From NCBI RefSeq assembly GCF_949769225.1, contig NZ_CATKPB010000011.1: a DNA stretch of 64,000 nt. One strand, written 5' to 3'. The stretch comes from Peptoniphilus_A genitalis (GTDB taxonomy: Bacteria; Bacillota; Clostridia; Tissierellales; Peptoniphilaceae). A program made the position numbers and the translations under genes. The notes beneath the pieces were generated by a model. The model searched no databases. It was given only the letters and a program-made list of their open reading frames with translations, and was not told the DNA's origin. Position 1 is the first letter of the stretch, and each line of letters begins with the position of its first letter. Below are positions 26,206 through 33,924 of the stretch, piece after piece.

Positions 26206-27213
26206 TTAAGACTCCTTAATTTTCTCATATACAGATTTTTGCCAAAGTTCTTCATCCTTTATATACTTTGAAAATATGAAAATTCCAAATAATATTATTG
26301 AACTTACTATTGAAAATAAAGTTTCTTTTAAATCATAATGTTGTCCAGAAAATATATCTTTAGATAAATCTGTGACAAATAGTAGGGCAAGATTATTGTT
26401 TAAATAATGAATCATAACTGGAGCCCAGATTGACTTTGTCTTGTTGTAAGCATAAGTTAAAAATATTCCCAAAAATGTACAGAATACAAGTTGTATAAGT
26501 ATGGAATAAATTTGTGATGTCAAAACTCCATCTGAATAATAAAATAAGTTAAGAGGCAAGTGCCAAATTCCCCAAATAAAACCTGTAATTAAAATAGACT
26601 TTTTAAGGCCATAAATTTCTTTTAGTCTTGGTGCTAGGTATGCCCTCCAACCGTATTCTTCTCCTATGAATGGCATAATGTTTAAAAAAGAGAAAATAAA
26701 AATTGAAATGAAAATTCTTAAACTCTTTAGATTTAAAATTTTAAAAAATTCATTTGTTTCCCCTTGCAATACATAACCTAAAAAAGCTCTCAAAAAATAT
26801 ATAATTATAAAAAGTAAGCACATAAGTAAAGTTGATTTTTTATTTGGATTGTTTAGAGATAATTTCTTTTTAAGGTCCTTATCCATAGTGAAGATGCTTA
26901 TAATCATTGCAATAGCAGAAATTAAAATAACAAATTCAGACAACCCACTAAACTCTGGATAGAAAATATTTATTATCGAAAGTGCAAATAAGATAATACT
27001 TGTCACTAAATATATTCTAATTGCAGAAATTTTTAAAATATTTTTATCTTCTTTATGCAATAATGCAATTACGCCTAAAAATGGAATAAACATTTGAAAT
27101 AAAGGATAAATACTTGTGCTTATGTCGTGTAAGTTGCAGTAATAAATGGCAAATCCCATTAAGTAGGGAATAATAAATGATATGCCAATAAAAATTTTTA
27201 GATCTTTTTTCAT
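26206..27213 (-). CDS. CPBP family intramembrane glutamic/metallo-protease
   Basis: 335 residues, about eight transmembrane helices. The CPBP (Abi) motifs are intact: motif 1 EEYGWR (EExxxR), motif 2 FIWGIWH (FxxxxxxH) and motif 3 MIHYLNNN (HxxxN/D). Bacterial members act in prenyl-protein-like processing, bacteriocin self-immunity or membrane proteolysis. Its upstream region shares a 16-base block with the GntR-ABC promoter, so the two units may be co-regulated, which would suit an envelope-stress or bacteriocin-immunity role. Confidence 0.88.
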   Translation of the reverse strand: MKKDLKIFIGISFIIPYLMGFAIYYCNLHDISTSIYPLFQMFIPFLGVIALLHKEDKNILKISAIRIYLVTSIILFALSIINIFYPEFSGLSEFVILISAIAMIISIFTMDKDLKKKLSLNNPNKKSTLLMCLLFIIIYFLRAFLGYVLQGETNEFFKILNLKSLRIFISIFIFSFLNIMPFIGEEYGWRAYLAPRLKEIYGLKKSILITGFIWGIWHLPLNLFYYSDGVLTSQIYSILIQLVFCTFLGIFLTYAYNKTKSIWAPVMIHYLNNNLALLFVTDLSKDIFSGQHYDLKETLFSIVSSIILFGIFIFSKYIKDEELWQKSVYEKIKES

Positions 27214-27242
27214 AAAATCGTCAACTCCTTAATTTAATTTTA

Positions 27243-27267
27243 ACTGTATATACTTTATATTTACACT
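27243..27267 (-). promoter_or_regulatory. Candidate GntR (YtrA-type) operator before the CPBP gene
   Basis: On the minus strand AGTGTA, 13 bases, TACAGT: one mismatch from the inverted repeat AGTGTA-N13-TACACT that I recall for Bacillus YtrA. It includes the 16-base block shared with the GntR operon leader. Confidence 0.5.
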
Positions 27268-27314
27268 ATAAACCCAGTAAATAACTTTGTCAAGATTTTA
27301 TAAAATTTTCCAAT

Positions 27315-27341
27315 AAAAAAAAGACTAAATTTAATTAGTCT
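27315..27341 (-). terminator. Terminator of azlCD
   Basis: Minus-strand stem AGACTAA/TTAGTCT (plus 27335-27341 and 27322-27328) followed by seven or eight T. Confidence 0.75.
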
Positions 27342-27392
27342 CTTCTTCAAATTTTAATTTTTAATTTTTATTCTTCGCTCGTTACTTGTCAT

Positions 27393-27704
27393 TTACAAAA
27401 AATAAATTAATGTCATGTAGATACCTGTCCCAAGAAAGATTGAGAGCAAGAAATTTTTCAAAAACTTAAAGGACAAGATTATCCCTGCGAAGGCAAGTCC
27501 TAATGGCAAGACTTCGCTTGAATTTGTATAGTCCACTCCTCTTATGCAAAAGATTAGAAGGAGTCCCATTAGTGAGTAAGGAAGCTTTTCTCCAAGATAG
27601 GCTATGAAGCCTGGGAGTTCTCTCTTCCTAAAAATAATTCTTGGAAGGAACCTTGCAAGAATTGTTATTCCACCAGCGAGAAAAATATATTTCATTTCAG
27701 TCAT
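27393..27704 (-). CDS. azlD: AzlD family branched-chain amino acid exporter subunit
   Basis: 103 residues with four hydrophobic helices, matching the small partner of the AzlC/AzlD pair (in characterised members exporting branched-chain amino acids or 4-azaleucine). The motif ARFLPRIIFR near residue 20 is typical. It overlaps azlC by 8 bases. GGAGGG upstream of the ATG at 27704 supports that start. Confidence 0.88.
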   Translation of the reverse strand: MTEMKYIFLAGGITILARFLPRIIFRKRELPGFIAYLGEKLPYSLMGLLLIFCIRGVDYTNSSEVLPLGLAFAGIILSFKFLKNFLLSIFLGTGIYMTLIYFL

Positions 27705-28377
27705 GTCTTTCCCTCCTGTAAGCTAGATAAAGGACAAGCAAGATAATAATCATGGCAGGTAGTATAAAATTTTCTCCAAAAATTATCATAGCTAGAATTG
27801 ACTCTCCAAGTCCAAGAAGAGCTGGAAAGTGATCTTCCACTTGCTTCCACTGGCTCAAAAATATTACAAGGAAGAGGGCTGTCAAAATAAAATCTATTCC
27901 TTGGATTTCAAAATTTATAAAGTTGCCAAGGATGCCCCCAAGGATTGTGCCTATAAACCAATAGGACTGGAGCAAGATTAAAATTGAAAGATAAAAGTCT
28001 TCCTTCTCCATATCATCTGGCACTTTTGTTCCCATTATCATGGAATAGGCTTCGTCGCAAAGGGCATAGTAGGCATAAGTTTTTCTCTTCCCACTTAGAC
28101 CTTTAAACTTGCCAAGACATGTTAGGGCATAGAAAAAGTGCCTTATGTTCATCATGGCAATTATTAGGATGTAGGACAAAATGTCCATGCCTGAGTGCAT
28201 GGCTTCAACGACTACAAATTGAATTGAGCCCGAGAAGATTACCACTGATGTCAATGGTGGCATCCAAAAATCATATCCAAAGGAAGATGTATATATCCCA
28301 AAGCTAAGTCCAATAAATAAAAAGGAAATTAAAATTGGAATTGTAATTGGAAAAACTTTTTTTAAATTTTTTATCAT
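27697..28377 (-). CDS. azlC: AzlC family branched-chain amino acid exporter
   Basis: 226 residues, LIV-E family, with about seven transmembrane helices. Recognisable elements are GLSFGIYTSSFGYDFWMPPLTS, VVIFSGSIQFVVVEAM and MNIRHFFYALTCLGKF near the first third. It acts with the overlapping azlD product to export branched-chain amino acids. Confidence 0.9.
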   Translation of the reverse strand: MIKNLKKVFPITIPILISFLFIGLSFGIYTSSFGYDFWMPPLTSVVIFSGSIQFVVVEAMHSGMDILSYILIIAMMNIRHFFYALTCLGKFKGLSGKRKTYAYYALCDEAYSMIMGTKVPDDMEKEDFYLSILILLQSYWFIGTILGGILGNFINFEIQGIDFILTALFLVIFLSQWKQVEDHFPALLGLGESILAMIIFGENFILPAMIIILLVLYLAYRRERHD

Positions 28378-28507
28378 CTCTTCCCTCCTTAAAATTAATT
28401 AGTAAACATTATAACATGTCAAAAATTTTTAAATCAATTTTATTTCTTTATATTTTTCACAAGCTTCTTATAATTTTTTAACTTCATCGCCTATAAAATT
28501 TCCCAAT

Positions 28508-28532
28508 AAAAAACTGACCCCTGGAGGTCAGT
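28508..28532 (-). terminator. Terminator of the P-type ATPase gene
   Basis: Perfect 7-bp minus-strand stem ACTGACC/GGTCAGT (plus 28526-28532 and 28513-28519) then six T. Confidence 0.9.
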
Positions 28533-28542
28533 CTTTTAAAGT

Positions 28543-31239
28543 TTATTTTTTCTTGAATCTTACTTTCTTTTGAATTTCTCCTGCAACTAATGGGATAAGT
28601 GATGAGCCAATTACAACTGCGATTTCTTTTGGTCCTAAGTCCATAAGTCCAAAGGCATCGTTTAATACTGGTACATAAATTACTACTAGCATTAGTAAGA
28701 AGGAGAATAAAGTTGCAAACACTAACTTTTTATTTGTGAAGACTCCAATTTCGAATACAGTCTTGTCAATTGATCTTGATGTGTAAGCTCTTAGAAGTTC
28801 ACAAATAATTAATGCTGAGAATGCCATTGTCCTTGCGTGTCCAAGTCCTTCAGCTTGTCCATACCACTTAAGTCCAACAAAATACGCTAGAAGAGTGGCA
28901 ACTGTTATTGCAATAGATTGAATTGCAACAGTAATTTTTATTTCTGTGTCAAGGATTGGTTCGTCTGGATCACGTGGCGGCTCATTCATTATGTCTGCCT
29001 CTCCTCTTTCAACTCCAAGTGCAAGAGCTGGGAAGGAGTCTGTAACAAGGTTAAGCCACAACAATTGAATTGGAATTAGTGGCACTGGAAGGTTCATTAG
29101 GATTGAAATCAATACTATTAAAACTTCCCCAAGGTTACATGAAAGTAAATAAGCAACGAACTTTTTGATGTTGGAATAGATAATTCTTCCTTCTTCAACT
29201 GCATTTACAATTGTTGCAAAGTTGTCGTCTGTCAAAATTACTTCTGCAGTATTTTTTGCAACGTCAGTACCTGTTATGCCCATGGCAATACCAATGTCTG
29301 CCTTTTTAATTGCTGGTGCGTCGTTAACACCATCTCCAGTCATGGCTGTTATGTGACCATTTTGTTTTAGGGCTGTAACGATTTGAACCTTGTTTTCTGG
29401 AGAAACTCTAGTGAAGACAGATTTTTCTTTTACAACTTCTCTAAGTTCTTCCTCAGACATTTCGTTAAGTTCCCTACCCATGATTGCTTGGTCATCTGAT
29501 GTGGCAATACCAAGGTCCTTTGCTATGGCAAGACCTGTTTCAAGGTAGTCACCTGTGATCATAATTGGTCTTATGCCTGCAGTCCTACATTCTTTTATTG
29601 CTGCCTTTGCTTCTGGTCTTGAAGGGTCAATCATGCCTGTTAGTCCAACAAAAACCATATCCTTTTCAATATTTTCTGATGTGATTTCATTTGGCATATC
29701 CTTGTGTTTTCTATAAGCATAGCCTAGACATCTTAGGGCAGATCTTGCGAACTCACTGTTCTTCGATAAAATTTCTTCTCTTAGTTTGTCATCAAGGTCT
29801 ACTTCTTTTCCATCTATTAAGATTTTGCGACATCTATCAAGAACAACATCTGGTGCTCCCTTTGTAAAGGATGTAATGTCATCAAAAATCTTGTCGTGGA
29901 AGGTTGTCATCATCTTCCTGTCAGAGTCAAAAGGAATTTCTTCAATTCTATCAAAGCTGTTGTAAAGTTCCTTGAGTCCATTTCCTGCTTTTTCTGCAAA
30001 AGTAAGAAGGGCTCCTTCAGTTGGGTCTCCAATAATTGATGCTTCCCCACCCTTAACTTGTAGTTTTGCATCATTAGTTAAAGCTGCAATAGAAGATAGA
30101 ATTTTAAGGTTTTCATCTTCTTCAATTGTAACTTTCGCATCTTTTCTTGTTACATCACCTTCTGGAGAGTAACCAGTTCCTGAAACATCGTAAACATGTC
30201 CGTCAGTAAATACTTTTACAACAGTCATTTCATTTTGTGTAAGAGTACCAGTCTTGTCAGAACAAATTACTGTAGTTGTTCCAAGGGTTTCTACTGCCAA
30301 AAGTTTTTTAACAATGGCATTTTTTTCTGCCATCTTGCCCATACCAATTGAGAGTACAATTGTTACAATGGCAGGAAGTCCTTCTGGAACTGCTGCTACT
30401 GCAAGAGAAATTGCAGTCATAAACATTTCTCTTGGGTCGTGCTTATAAAGTACGCCAACTCCAAGAACCACGGCACAAATAACAAGAACTAAAATACCAA
30501 GAGTCTTGGATAACTTTGCAAGTTTTCTTTGAAGGGGAGTTTGTTCATCTCCAACTGTGGCAATTGAAGTTGCAATCTTTCCAATTTCTGTTTCGTGACC
30601 AGTTTCTATAACAAGTCCCATTCCCCTACCGTAAGTTACAATAGTTGATGAGTAAGCCAAGTTTTCTCTGTCGCCAATTTCCATCTTGCCATCATAGACT
30701 ACAGAAGCTTCCTTTTCTACTGGAACTGATTCACCAGTTAGGGATGACTCATCAATCTTTAGGTTTGATGACTCAAGTAGTCTTAAATCAGCTGGGACAA
30801 TGTCACCTGTTTCAAGGATGATAATATCTCCTGGCACAAGTGTGTTGGAGTCAACCTCTATGTGATCACCATCTCTTATGACCTTGGCCTTTGGTGATGA
30901 CATCTTTTGTAGGGCTGCAATAGCTTCTTCTGCCTTACCTTCTTGGTAGATTGATAGAAAGGCGTTGACAACTACAATGGCAATAATTATTCCTGCATCA
31001 AGGGCTTCGCCATTGAAGGCTGATACAAGAGCTGCTGCCATTAGGATGATAATCATTGGATCAAGGATTTGTTCCTTTAACTTTTCTCCAAAGGATTTTT
31101 TCTTTTCCGCTTCGAGAGAATTTTCCCCATATTTTTCAATCCTAGCTTTGGCTTCATCTTGACTTAGTCCCTTGTCTTTCGTCGTAGAAAGATTTTTTAG
31201 GGCTTCGTCGGGGGATTGATTATACCAATTTTTTTCCAT
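28543..31239 (-). CDS. P-type cation-transporting ATPase (P2 type, calcium/manganese exporter)
   Basis: 898 residues, a complete SERCA/PMCA-like pump. N-terminal cation-ATPase domain (about 1-70), actuator motif LTGESVPV, phosphorylation site DKTGTLTQNEMT, hinge MTGDGVNDAPAIKKADIGIAMG, and the membrane helix 4 ion-site sequence VPEGLPA. The C-terminal helices carry the conserved LLWLNLVTDSFPALALG. The start at 31239 has GGAGG, so the upstream frame to 31260 is dropped. A manganese (yybP-ykoY) riboswitch in its leader suggests manganese export as a main role alongside calcium. Confidence 0.94.
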   Translation of the reverse strand: MEKNWYNQSPDEALKNLSTTKDKGLSQDEAKARIEKYGENSLEAEKKKSFGEKLKEQILDPMIIILMAAALVSAFNGEALDAGIIIAIVVVNAFLSIYQEGKAEEAIAALQKMSSPKAKVIRDGDHIEVDSNTLVPGDIIILETGDIVPADLRLLESSNLKIDESSLTGESVPVEKEASVVYDGKMEIGDRENLAYSSTIVTYGRGMGLVIETGHETEIGKIATSIATVGDEQTPLQRKLAKLSKTLGILVLVICAVVLGVGVLYKHDPREMFMTAISLAVAAVPEGLPAIVTIVLSIGMGKMAEKNAIVKKLLAVETLGTTTVICSDKTGTLTQNEMTVVKVFTDGHVYDVSGTGYSPEGDVTRKDAKVTIEEDENLKILSSIAALTNDAKLQVKGGEASIIGDPTEGALLTFAEKAGNGLKELYNSFDRIEEIPFDSDRKMMTTFHDKIFDDITSFTKGAPDVVLDRCRKILIDGKEVDLDDKLREEILSKNSEFARSALRCLGYAYRKHKDMPNEITSENIEKDMVFVGLTGMIDPSRPEAKAAIKECRTAGIRPIMITGDYLETGLAIAKDLGIATSDDQAIMGRELNEMSEEELREVVKEKSVFTRVSPENKVQIVTALKQNGHITAMTGDGVNDAPAIKKADIGIAMGITGTDVAKNTAEVILTDDNFATIVNAVEEGRIIYSNIKKFVAYLLSCNLGEVLIVLISILMNLPVPLIPIQLLWLNLVTDSFPALALGVERGEADIMNEPPRDPDEPILDTEIKITVAIQSIAITVATLLAYFVGLKWYGQAEGLGHARTMAFSALIICELLRAYTSRSIDKTVFEIGVFTNKKLVFATLFSFLLMLVVIYVPVLNDAFGLMDLGPKEIAVVIGSSLIPLVAGEIQKKVRFKKK

Positions 31240-31260
31240 ACTTCCTCCTTTATAATACAA

Positions 31261-31288
31261 AAAAGAGACCGACTGTTACATCGGTCTC
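31261..31288 (-). terminator. Expression-platform terminator of the Mn2+ riboswitch
   Basis: Minus-strand 8-bp stem GAGACCGA/TCGGTCTC (plus 31281-31288 and 31265-31272), then six T. Its 5' arm GAGACC is also the conserved 3' segment of the aptamer, so metal-bound aptamer and terminator are mutually exclusive. Confidence 0.88.
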
Positions 31289-31371
31289 ACATACTTACAT
31301 AATAAGCTTTCCAGCCGGGCAATGCCGTAATGACGACTGAAAATTTAAAAGTTACTCCCCTAAGTGAATAA
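31283..31371 (-). promoter_or_regulatory. yybP-ykoY manganese riboswitch
   Basis: The minus-strand leader has the hallmarks in order: GGGGAGTAAC, a variable hairpin, GTCGTCATTACGGC, GCCCGGC and the terminal GAGACC. It precedes a P-type cation ATPase, a common client of this class, and ends in an intrinsic terminator. An ON switch with Mn2+ is inferred. Confidence 0.85.
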
Positions 31372-31400
31372 ATTATATCAAATTACTTTCTTTAAAACAA
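31372..31400 (-). promoter_or_regulatory. Promoter of the Mn2+ riboswitch/ATPase unit
   Basis: TTGTTT (31400-31395), 17-base spacer, TATAAT (31377-31372); the predicted start coincides with the 5' end of the aptamer. Confidence 0.78.
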
Positions 31401-31424
31401 TGAATAAGACTTAATAAATTGTTT

Positions 31425-32711
31425 TTATTTCTTTGGAGTTAGCTTTGTCATTCCACCCATATACATTTGTAGTGGTTCAGGAATTCTTACGCTGCCATCT
31501 TCTTGAAGTAGGTTTTCCAAGAAGGCAATTAACATTCTTGGTGGTGCAACAACTGTGTTGTTTAATGTGTGGGCAAAGTATGTGCCATCCTTGCCACGAA
31601 GTTTGATGTTAAGTCTTCTTGCTTGGGCATCGCCAAGGTTTGAACATGATCCAACTTCAAAATATTTATTTTGTCTTGGTGAGAAGGCTTCAACGTCAAG
31701 AGACTTAACCTTTAAGTCTGCCAAGTCACCAGAACAACATTCAAGAGTTCTTACAGGGATGTCTAGAGAACGGAAGAAGTCCACTGTGTTTTGCCATAAT
31801 TTTACATACCAGTCCTTAGATTCTTCTGGCTTACAAATTACAACCATTTCTTGTTTTTCAAATTGGTGAATCCTATAAACTCCTCTTTCTTCAATACCGT
31901 GAGCTCCAACTTCTTTTCTAAAGCAAGGAGAATATGAAGTAAGTGCAAGAGGCATATCTTCTTCTGGAGTAATTGTATTTATATATTTACCAATCATTGA
32001 GTGTTCAGAAGTACCAATTAGATAAAGATCTTCGCCTTCAATCTTGTACATCATGTTTTCCATTTCTGCGAAACTCATAACACCAGTAACTACATCTGAT
32101 CTAATCATAAATGGTGGGATGTGGTATTCAAATCCACGATTAATCATAAAGTCTCTTGCATAAGCTAGGATTGCAGAGTGAAGTCTTGCAATGTCTCCCT
32201 TTAGATAGTAGAAACCTGCACCTGATGTGTTTCTTGCAGAGTCAAGGTCAATTCCCTTAAAGCTTTCCATGATGTCAATGTGGTAAGGAATTTCAAAGTC
32301 AGGAATTACTGGTTCGCCAAATCTTTCAAGCTCAACATTTTCGCTGTCGTCCTTTCCTATTGGCACTGTTTCATCCATCATTTGTGGAATAACCTGCATC
32401 CTCTTCTTAAGTTCTTCAGCAAGTTCTCTTTCAGCAGCTTCAAGATTTGTTATCTCTTCATTTATTTCAGCAACTTTTTTCTTTGCTTCTTCTGCCTTAT
32501 CCTTTTCTCCCTTTTGCATGAAGCCACCAATTTCTTTTGAAGTTTGATTTTTTTCTGCACGAAGATTGTCGCCCTTAGTCTTTGCAGCTCTTAGGTCCTC
32601 GTCAATCTTTATAACTTCATCAACTAGTGGAAGTTTGTCATCTTGGAATTTCTTTTTGATGTTTTCCTTAACTGCTTCTGGGTTTTCTCTTACAAATTTA
32701 ATGTCTAACAT
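31425..32711 (-). CDS. serS: Seryl-tRNA synthetase
   Basis: 428-residue class II synthetase. Residues about 25-100 form the long antiparallel coiled-coil arm that contacts tRNA-Ser. The catalytic core carries motif 2 (FRKEVGAHGIEERGVYRIHQFEKQEM) and motif 3 (NNTVVAPPRMLIAFLEN). The start at 32711 has GGGAGG upstream; the frame to 32744 runs into the T-box terminator and is rejected. It is regulated by a serine-specific T-box leader. Confidence 0.97.
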   Translation of the reverse strand: MLDIKFVRENPEAVKENIKKKFQDDKLPLVDEVIKIDEDLRAAKTKGDNLRAEKNQTSKEIGGFMQKGEKDKAEEAKKKVAEINEEITNLEAAERELAEELKKRMQVIPQMMDETVPIGKDDSENVELERFGEPVIPDFEIPYHIDIMESFKGIDLDSARNTSGAGFYYLKGDIARLHSAILAYARDFMINRGFEYHIPPFMIRSDVVTGVMSFAEMENMMYKIEGEDLYLIGTSEHSMIGKYINTITPEEDMPLALTSYSPCFRKEVGAHGIEERGVYRIHQFEKQEMVVICKPEESKDWYVKLWQNTVDFFRSLDIPVRTLECCSGDLADLKVKSLDVEAFSPRQNKYFEVGSCSNLGDAQARRLNIKLRGKDGTYFAHTLNNTVVAPPRMLIAFLENLLQEDGSVRIPEPLQMYMGGMTKLTPKK

Positions 32712-32729
32712 AAATCCTCCCTTAAAATA

Positions 32730-32918
32730 AAAAAAGCCCCTCAATCCCTAAAGGGACGAGAGACCCGCGTTGCCACCCTAATTAACCAAATGGTTCACTT
32801 AAAATTTCATAGACTATGAGGTGGATTCGTCTTAAAAATTTTACAGGTTCTCACCAGCCACCTGCTCTCTTAAAAACTTTTTAAAATTACTATTCTCAAT
32901 TATCGCCTTTTTTAGTTT
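32730..32918 (-). promoter_or_regulatory. T-box leader (serine specifier) controlling serS
   Basis: The minus strand has stem I, a specifier loop GAATCCACC with UCC (Ser) at 32825-32823, and the T-box AGGGTGGCAACGCGGG (32779-32764), which binds the uncharged tRNA acceptor end. A terminator follows (TCCCT/AGGGA core extended by CTC/GAG, then seven T at about 32736-32730). Uncharged tRNA-Ser favours the antiterminator and serS expression. Confidence 0.93.
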
Positions 32919-32923
32919 TTTTT

Positions 32924-32951
32924 ATTATAACATAAGTAAAAATAAGTTCAA
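32924..32951 (-). promoter_or_regulatory. serS T-box promoter
   Basis: TTGAAC (32951-32946), 16-base spacer, TATAAT (32929-32924). Confidence 0.78.
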
Positions 32952-32984
32952 GCTTTTTGTACTTTAAAGTAATTTAATTATTAA

Positions 32985-33013
32985 TTGATGATGATTTATA
33001 AAAAATGTATAAT
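32985..33013 (+). promoter_or_regulatory. Promoter of type I toxin A
   Basis: TTGATG (32985-32990), 17 bases, TATAAT (33008-33013). The same layout and flanks recur at 33314-33342 for toxin B. Confidence 0.8.
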
Positions 33014-33064
33014 GTAGACGAGGACATACAGATGGTTACCCTTCCAAAGGGAGGGGGTGGTGCT

Positions 33065-33142
33065 ATGAGTATATTTGAGACCTTGTCTTTAATGATTGCT
33101 TTTGGCACACTTATAGCCCTTATCATTAGAAAAGATAAGTAA
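33065..33142 (+). CDS. Type I toxin A, Hol-Tox-like small hydrophobic peptide (25 residues)
   Basis: The peptide begins MSIFETLSLMIAFGTLIALI and ends with the charged tail RKDK. One membrane helix with a short acidic start and basic end closely fits the putative holin-like toxin (Hol-Tox) family. The strong ribosome site GGGAGGGGG (33049-33057) is locked in a 7-bp hairpin with CCCTTCC (33039-33045) across an AAA loop, typical of type I toxins whose translation must be delayed. The mRNA 3' region is overlapped by a convergent antisense RNA. Too short for standard gene calling. Confidence 0.8.
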   Translation: MSIFETLSLMIAFGTLIALIIRKDK

Positions 33143-33147
33143 GAAAT

Positions 33148-33231
33148 GAGAAAGCCACCTGTATCACTACTACAGATGGCTTAATTAAAATTTAGTCATT
33201 GAGGGTGACCATCTACATGGTGTCCTCTTTA
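33148..33231 (-). ncRNA. Antisense RNA (antitoxin) to toxin A
   Basis: It starts after a minus-strand TATAAT (33242-33237) and ends at a hairpin shared with the toxin mRNA (plus 33152-33163 with 33171-33182, stem AAGCCA-CTGTA/TACAG-TGGCTT). It overlaps the 3' untranslated region of toxin A. Its first 40 bases (GAGGACA...GATGGT-ACCCT) resemble the leader of the toxin mRNA itself, as in convergent par/Fst-type loci. Ends are approximate. Confidence 0.65.
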
Positions 33232-33236
33232 TCTAC

Positions 33237-33242
33237 ATTATA
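33237..33242 (-). promoter_or_regulatory. -10 box of antisense RNA A
   Basis: TATAAT on the minus strand within the block CTTGTGTTATAATGTAGA, which recurs with small changes at 33575-33580 (antisense B) and in the leader of peptide C. Confidence 0.6.
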
Positions 33243-33261
33243 ACACAAGATTTTTATTTTT

Positions 33262-33283
33262 AAAGGCTGCAAGGCCTTTTTTT
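33262..33283 (+). terminator. Plus-strand terminator after the toxin A cassette
   Basis: AAAGGC/GCCTTT stem with a TGCAAG loop and T7. A near copy lies at 33761-33783. Confidence 0.75.
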
Positions 33284-33313
33284 ATTTACGACTTACTCTT
33301 ATCAATTTATTAA

Positions 33314-33342
33314 TTGATGGAGATTTATAAAATATGTATAAT
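33314..33342 (+). promoter_or_regulatory. Promoter of type I toxin B
   Basis: TTGATG (33314-33319), 17 bases, TATAAT (33337-33342); a duplicate of the toxin A promoter. Confidence 0.8.
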
Positions 33343-33398
33343 GTAGTCGAGAACATACAGATGGTGGTTGCCCAATTTAACTATTGGGAGGTGCAATT

Positions 33399-33482
33399 AT
33401 GAGTGACTATGAAATTCTAAGTATTATGCTTAAAATTTTAACACTTATAATCGCCATCCTAACACTTTATAAAAAAGATTAG
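33399..33482 (+). CDS. Type I toxin B, Hol-Tox-like small hydrophobic peptide (27 residues)
   Basis: Starts MSDYEILSIML, continues through a single hydrophobic helix (ILTLIIAILTL) and ends YKKD; a diverged copy of toxin A. The ribosome site GGGAGGTG is sequestered by a CCCAAT/ATTGGG hairpin (33371-33376, 33383-33388). A convergent antisense RNA covers the 3' end. The cassette is a tandem duplicate of toxin A with promoter, leader and antisense conserved but peptide and stem sequences diverged, which could prevent cross-talk. Confidence 0.78.
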   Translation: MSDYEILSIMLKILTLIIAILTLYKKD

Positions 33483-33487
33483 GAAAT

Positions 33488-33569
33488 AAAAATACCACCT
33501 GTATCGCAACTACTGGTGGTATAGAAATATAACCTTGTAGGGCGACCGCTTTTAACGGTGTCCTCTTTA
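33488..33569 (-). ncRNA. Antisense RNA (antitoxin) to toxin B
   Basis: Minus-strand transcript predicted from TATAAT at 33580-33575 to a terminator ATACCACC/GGTGGTAT (plus 33515-33522 and 33492-33499) followed by TTTTTATTT. It overlaps the 3' untranslated region of toxin B mRNA. Ends are approximate. Confidence 0.65.
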
Positions 33570-33574
33570 TCTAT

Positions 33575-33580
33575 ATTATA
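33575..33580 (-). promoter_or_regulatory. -10 box of antisense RNA B
   Basis: TATAAT in the repeated block TCTTGTGTTATAATATAGA on the minus strand, 12 bases from the stop codon of peptide C. Confidence 0.6.
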
Positions 33581-33591
33581 ACACAAGATTT

Positions 33592-33708
33592 TTATTTTTT
33601 AAGATACTTTATGAGGGCAAGTATTGCCAAGATTATAAGTACAAAAATTCCTATGTAAACTCCAAAACCTAAAATTAAAGCAATAAGTGATTTAGAAGTA
33701 AAAGCCAT
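33592..33708 (-). CDS. Small hydrophobic peptide C (38 residues)
   Basis: Begins MAFTSKSLIALILGFG and ends ILALIKYLKK: one long membrane helix with a cationic tail. The ATG is preceded by AGGAGG. The last 19 residues are identical to those of peptide D. Its promoter region is homologous to that of the antisense RNAs (TTGTGTTGTAATGTAAG). The function is unknown; a toxin-like or membrane-active role is inferred from size, charge and context. A plus-strand transcript reading through from toxin B would be fully antisense to it. Confidence 0.65.
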   Translation of the reverse strand: MAFTSKSLIALILGFGVYIGIFVLIILAILALIKYLKK

Positions 33709-33760
33709 AATAAATCCTCCTTTATACTTTCTTACATTACAACACAAGATTTTTATTGTT

Positions 33761-33783
33761 AAAGGCTGCTAGGCCTTTTTTAT
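33761..33783 (+). terminator. Plus-strand terminator between peptides C and D
   Basis: AAAGGC/GCCTTT stem (33761-33766, 33773-33778) with T7; a near copy of the terminator at 33262. It would end plus-strand RNA from the toxin B cassette after it has crossed peptide C. Confidence 0.7.
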
Positions 33784-33896
33784 TTTTTAAGATACTTTAT
33801 GAGGGCAAGTATTGCCAAGATTATAAGTACAAAAATTCCCACAAAAATTCCTAAACCTAAAATTAAAGCAATAATTGAGTTATAAGGAAAAGCCAT
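33780..33896 (-). CDS. Small hydrophobic peptide D (38 residues), paralogue of C
   Basis: Begins MAFPYNSIIALILGLG and shares the C-terminal half with peptide C, including the IKYLKK tail. AGGAGG lies 8 bases before the ATG, and there is a good minus-strand promoter upstream. It is the first of the two tandem minus-strand peptides. No family recognised. Confidence 0.65.
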   Translation of the reverse strand: MAFPYNSIIALILGLGIFVGIFVLIILAILALIKYLKK

Positions 33897-33924
33897 AATT
33901 ATTCCTCCTTTTATACTTTCTTAC

